From Pseudomonadota bacterium (GTDB taxonomy: Bacteria; Pseudomonadota; Gammaproteobacteria; Steroidobacterales; Steroidobacteraceae): a DNA stretch of 9,662 nt. The notes below the pieces were generated by a model. That model ran no database searches. It was not told the DNA's origin and worked only from the letters and a program-made list of their open reading frames with translations. Shown piece after piece: positions 8,301 through 9,662 of the stretch (position 1 is the first letter of the stretch; each line of letters opens with the position of its first letter). The stretch covers positions 1 to 9,662 of the forward strand of contig JAKAFQ010000125.1 in NCBI GenBank assembly GCA_021817875.1, read 5' to 3'. The position numbers and the translations under genes are program-made.

Positions 8301-9055
8301 TACATCCTGACTGCGCGCGCTGGATCGAGCAGGCGCTGCGCGAGGCGCAGGTCGCGCCGCAGCACCTGACCCTGGAACTGCTGGAAAGCCAGGCGTTGGA
8401 AGTGACCTCGGTGGATGACGCCATCTCGCGTCTCGCCTCGACGGGCATACGGTTTGCGCTCGATGACCTGGGGGCGGGATTCAGCAACCTCAAGCGTCTG
8501 GCGGACCTGCCCTTCGACCTGATCAAGATCGACCAGAACATCATCAAGGACCTGCTGTACGATCCGATCAAGTCACTCAGTCTGATCCGGACCGTGGTGC
8601 AGATCGGCCAGGACCTGGAACGGGATGTCGTGGTCGAAGGCCTGGAAGACGCCGGGATCATCGAAGCGGCCATTCACCTCGGCTGTCGCCTCGGACAGGG
8701 GTACGGCCTTGGGCGGCCGATGCCGGCCGCGGCCCTGACGGACTGGATCCACACGCGAGCGTTCCACGGTGACGACGCACGCGGGCTGCACAGCTGGCTG
8801 GGCGCCCTCGCGTACGAGTGGATGGTGATGCACGACCCTTTGCACTTGCGCAGTCCGGGCGAGCTCACCTCCTGTCCGCTCACGGCATTCCTCGACAGTC
8901 AGGGGGTCCGGGACGCCGAAGTACTCGAGTGGCACCGGCAGATCCATCGGGAACTGGGGGCCTCGGTGCGCATCCAGATCAAGCGGAATCTGCTGCAGTG
9001 GCTGGCGAAAAGAACCCGGTTACGGCGTCTCGTGCGGCCGCTCGAACCCGCCTGA
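5360..9055 (+). CDS. Multi-sensor cyclic-di-GMP cyclase/phosphodiesterase: hemerythrin-GAF-GGDEF-globin-GAF-EAL-CZB-like
   Basis: A 1231-residue soluble bifunctional cyclic-di-GMP protein. Residues 15-142 are a bacteriohemerythrin with the full di-iron ligand set: H33, H70, E74, H91, H95, H131, D136. GAF1 is about 205-365. The GGDEF domain is about 370-545, with intact GGDEF (454-458) and an RDSD inhibitory site (445-448). A globin-coupled-sensor-like domain follows (about 558-690), with probable haem-binding H644 in AVHALIGIN. GAF2 is about 735-880. The EAL domain is about 895-1125, with E917-A-L, NLAPS, LELLES, DDLGAG, IKID, VVEGLED and GQGYG, so catalysis looks possible. The tail (1144-1196) resembles a CZB zinc site: H1144, C1172, H1192, H1196. 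The likely role is to set cyclic-di-GMP, hence motility versus biofilm, according to oxygen or redox state. The GTG start at 5360 is the first usable start after the in-frame stop at 5300 and has GGCGAG at 5349-5354; GTG 5381 is an alternative. Confidence 0.9.
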   Translation: MPLQEKPVGSERTPALKWADSMATGIAEVDEQHRRLLDIFNRIGLAQTQDVSREAVTNLLDELVDYTRYHFREEERLMRRWRVGATHRSMHLRAHGSFRRFLRQAQACVGEHLPEVTVELMAFLAQWLLHHIMQVDMQMGREIQARQSAGPGGALAADPLHVSRDEVAQAVSELTEHLGQRTFTLLGQRQQLMNLQALYRALLHCGDVLIRSRREPEMLQSLCAKLVEDTLFHAAWIGRPGQSGVFDVLALAGAAAEQVRFAPPSLTDPQTASVVAQAWRGRQLVVCNDTLTDPTLQPWHADCAAHQWLSVIAIPILRAGQMWAVLALASARRGCFDAPTIDVCSRIIALLGHGLDEFDLKKRIRSLRAKDARMARTDSLTGLPNRLALEEYLPQAIARARRRGSSLAVGMMDLDDFKCVNDRLGHETGDELLRCLSDGLLEYLRDSDFIARMGGDEFVVVLEDLESTQLTSQLGAALTRLHRVLETPFMLGAGANEAVTIDMSMGVALYPNDGSEAELLLRQADAAMYQAKQNKRDRAQWWQVGTLTPPEQTAEVSFDPFGAEAQALMRSLAPHLHAVAEKFSASLYGEMLARRNCASILACLSKEEYQSLAGKQAAHLAFLLDALTTEQAVTEKAQQLGAVHALIGINGAWMTRAIGMYRDHLRTQLDGSLLTARTRYLTLRAADARLQLDIESQLQAMQSTLDEYQVLLARPMDARALTADWLQPELDALAALPGIRAALLWRPDAQNRMIIERAAGEAGAPLTEAYRTQDLYPLLDPRDARGRGLVATTWRTDSPQETSVFAAETRARPWQGLMHQFGMRSALTLPVHRHGALHAVLMLLGAYPHQFASGGMQTWRLSVQNRWDLLSAMSHNRGDVIDTDQAAQIRSLLYGGGVEMFVQPVVNLADGALVKVEALARLRTPDGAILPPGRFLPALGETDLDSLFRQGLAQALGHLRRWHDENLDIGLAINLAPSTLVHPDCARWIEQALREAQVAPQHLTLELLESQALEVTSVDDAISRLASTGIRFALDDLGAGFSNLKRLADLPFDLIKIDQNIIKDLLYDPIKSLSLIRTVVQIGQDLERDVVVEGLEDAGIIEAAIHLGCRLGQGYGLGRPMPAAALTDWIHTRAFHGDDARGLHSWLGALAYEWMVMHDPLHLRSPGELTSCPLTAFLDSQGVRDAEVLEWHRQIHRELGASVRIQIKRNLLQWLAKRTRLRRLVRPLEPA

Positions 9056-9060
9056 GCGCC

Positions 9061-9112
9061 GCCCGCCCGGCGGGCCGCGCGGGCCGGGTGACACATCGCT
9101 CACCGCCCGCGC
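9061..9112. terminator. Long hairpin in the convergent gap, likely bidirectional terminator
   Basis: GCGCGGGC (9077-9084) plus GGTGA (9087-9091) pairs with TCACC (9100-9104) plus GCCCGCGC (9105-9112): 13 pairs, a two-base bulge and an eight-base loop. A smaller stem, GCCCGC (9061-9066) with GCGGGC (9070-9075), lies just before it. It fills the 64 bases between two converging genes. No T-run is present on either strand. Confidence 0.5.
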
Positions 9113-9119
9113 CCGCTCC

Positions 9120-9662
9120 TCACACATCCGCGACCGGCCGCGGAATGTTCCAATCACGATAGCCCTGGCCGATCACCTTCGCCTCCAGGCTGCCCGGATC
9201 GAGCACGGCCGGCGGCGGGCTCATTTCCGACGGTGTCACGAAGTCATACACCACCCGCTCGGTCGTGACCATAGAGAACGAGCGTTCCAGGTCGACGAAC
9301 TCTGCCATGCCGTCGCGTACCGCAGCGTACAGCGCCGCCTCGCCCCGCAGCTGCGCCAGCGACTCGACGTCCGGGAACCACAATTCCTCCACGCCTGAAT
9401 AGCCCCCGACCGCCCCGGCTTCGAACAGACTGCCTCGGAACACCCGCGCGTCGAGATCGAGCAGCTCATTGCGCACATACTTGCGAACCCGCGCCCTGCC
9501 GGCCACCGCTTCGAGAAAAGCCGGCGCATAGCGCTCGCGCCACCGGCGGTTGAATTCCGCCTGGCTGAGACCGGGCTTGCTGCGCAGCCAGTGGATCAGC
9601 TTGACACCGCCCGAACGGAAGCCGGGGATCTCGTACAGGACCTTGCCGCGGGTCAGCGCCAG
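9120..9662 (-). CDS. EthD-domain-containing protein (5' end missing)
   Basis: The open frame runs from the window edge to the TGA at 9122-9120 (180 sense codons), so the N-terminus is missing; the GTG at 9506 is internal. Near the start of the visible part is KLIHWLRSKPGLSQAEF followed by NRRWRERYAP, the usual opening of an EthD (dimeric alpha-beta barrel, TcmI-like) domain. Later comes YSGVEELWFPDVESL with a following FVDLERSFSMVTTERVVYDF, the usual second half. About 16 residues precede the domain (ending in GKVLYEIPGF), so the protein may have another domain, perhaps a first EthD copy, outside the window. EthD proteins occur beside cytochrome P450, ring-cleavage and polyketide-cyclase genes, but most have no known reaction. 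It faces the cyclic-di-GMP gene tail to tail and probably belongs to a different unit. Confidence 0.8.
   Translation of the reverse strand: MALTRGKVLYEIPGFRSGGVKLIHWLRSKPGLSQAEFNRRWRERYAPAFLEAVAGRARVRKYVRNELLDLDARVFRGSLFEAGAVGGYSGVEELWFPDVESLAQLRGEAALYAAVRDGMAEFVDLERSFSMVTTERVVYDFVTPSEMSPPPAVLDPGSLEAKVIGQGYRDWNIPRPVADV

Noticed and set aside
6572..8365. Long open frame (597 codons) antisense to the cyclic-di-GMP gene
   Set aside because: It lies entirely opposite a gene whose GGDEF, globin and EAL motifs are clear. Its product is Arg/Gln/His-rich with no recognisable domain, as expected in GC-rich DNA.

Overview
This window looks like ordinary chromosome from a GC-rich (about two thirds G+C by eye), probably flagellated proteobacterium, most plausibly beta or gamma. 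The grounds are the soluble PAS chemoreceptor with a CheR-binding tail, sigma-28-like promoters, and a GGDEF/EAL protein. I see no transposase, integrase, tRNA, rRNA or CRISPR array.

Left block (1-2921, + strand): three genes in a tightly overlapped operon. First comes the C-terminal part of a molybdopterin (DMSO-reductase family) large subunit, cut by the window edge. Next is its iron-sulfur small subunit, which carries the extra C-terminal beta-sandwich typical of the pyrogallol-phloroglucinol transhydroxylase / resorcinol hydroxylase group. Last is a LysR-type regulator. The gene pair points to anaerobic attack on a polyhydroxylated aromatic ring, with the LysR protein the likely regulator. 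The small subunit has lost exactly the four ligand positions that would hold one [4Fe-4S] cluster, so two clusters are predicted where the well-studied enzyme has three.

Gap 1 (2922-3329): overlapping inverted repeats behind the LysR gene, then a good sigma-28-like promoter.

Middle block (3330-9055, + strand): a soluble methyl-accepting chemotaxis protein with two near-duplicate PAS domains and a C-terminal EWTEF pentapeptide. After a 290-base gap with a perfect hairpin and a weaker sigma-28-like element comes a 1231-residue cyclic-di-GMP enzyme. I read its domain order as hemerythrin, GAF, GGDEF, globin sensor, GAF, EAL, then a zinc-binding CZB-like tail. Both catalytic domains look intact. 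If the reading is right, one polypeptide carries three chemically different metal sites (di-iron, haem, possibly zinc) around both synthesis and breakdown of cyclic-di-GMP. This is the most interesting object in the window. Together the two genes suggest an oxygen/redox-responsive motility and biofilm module.

Right edge (9056-9662): a long hairpin lies in the 64-base convergent gap, followed on the - strand by the C-terminal part of an EthD-domain protein, cut by the window edge. The aromatic operon and the motility module are neighbours; a functional link between them is only inference.
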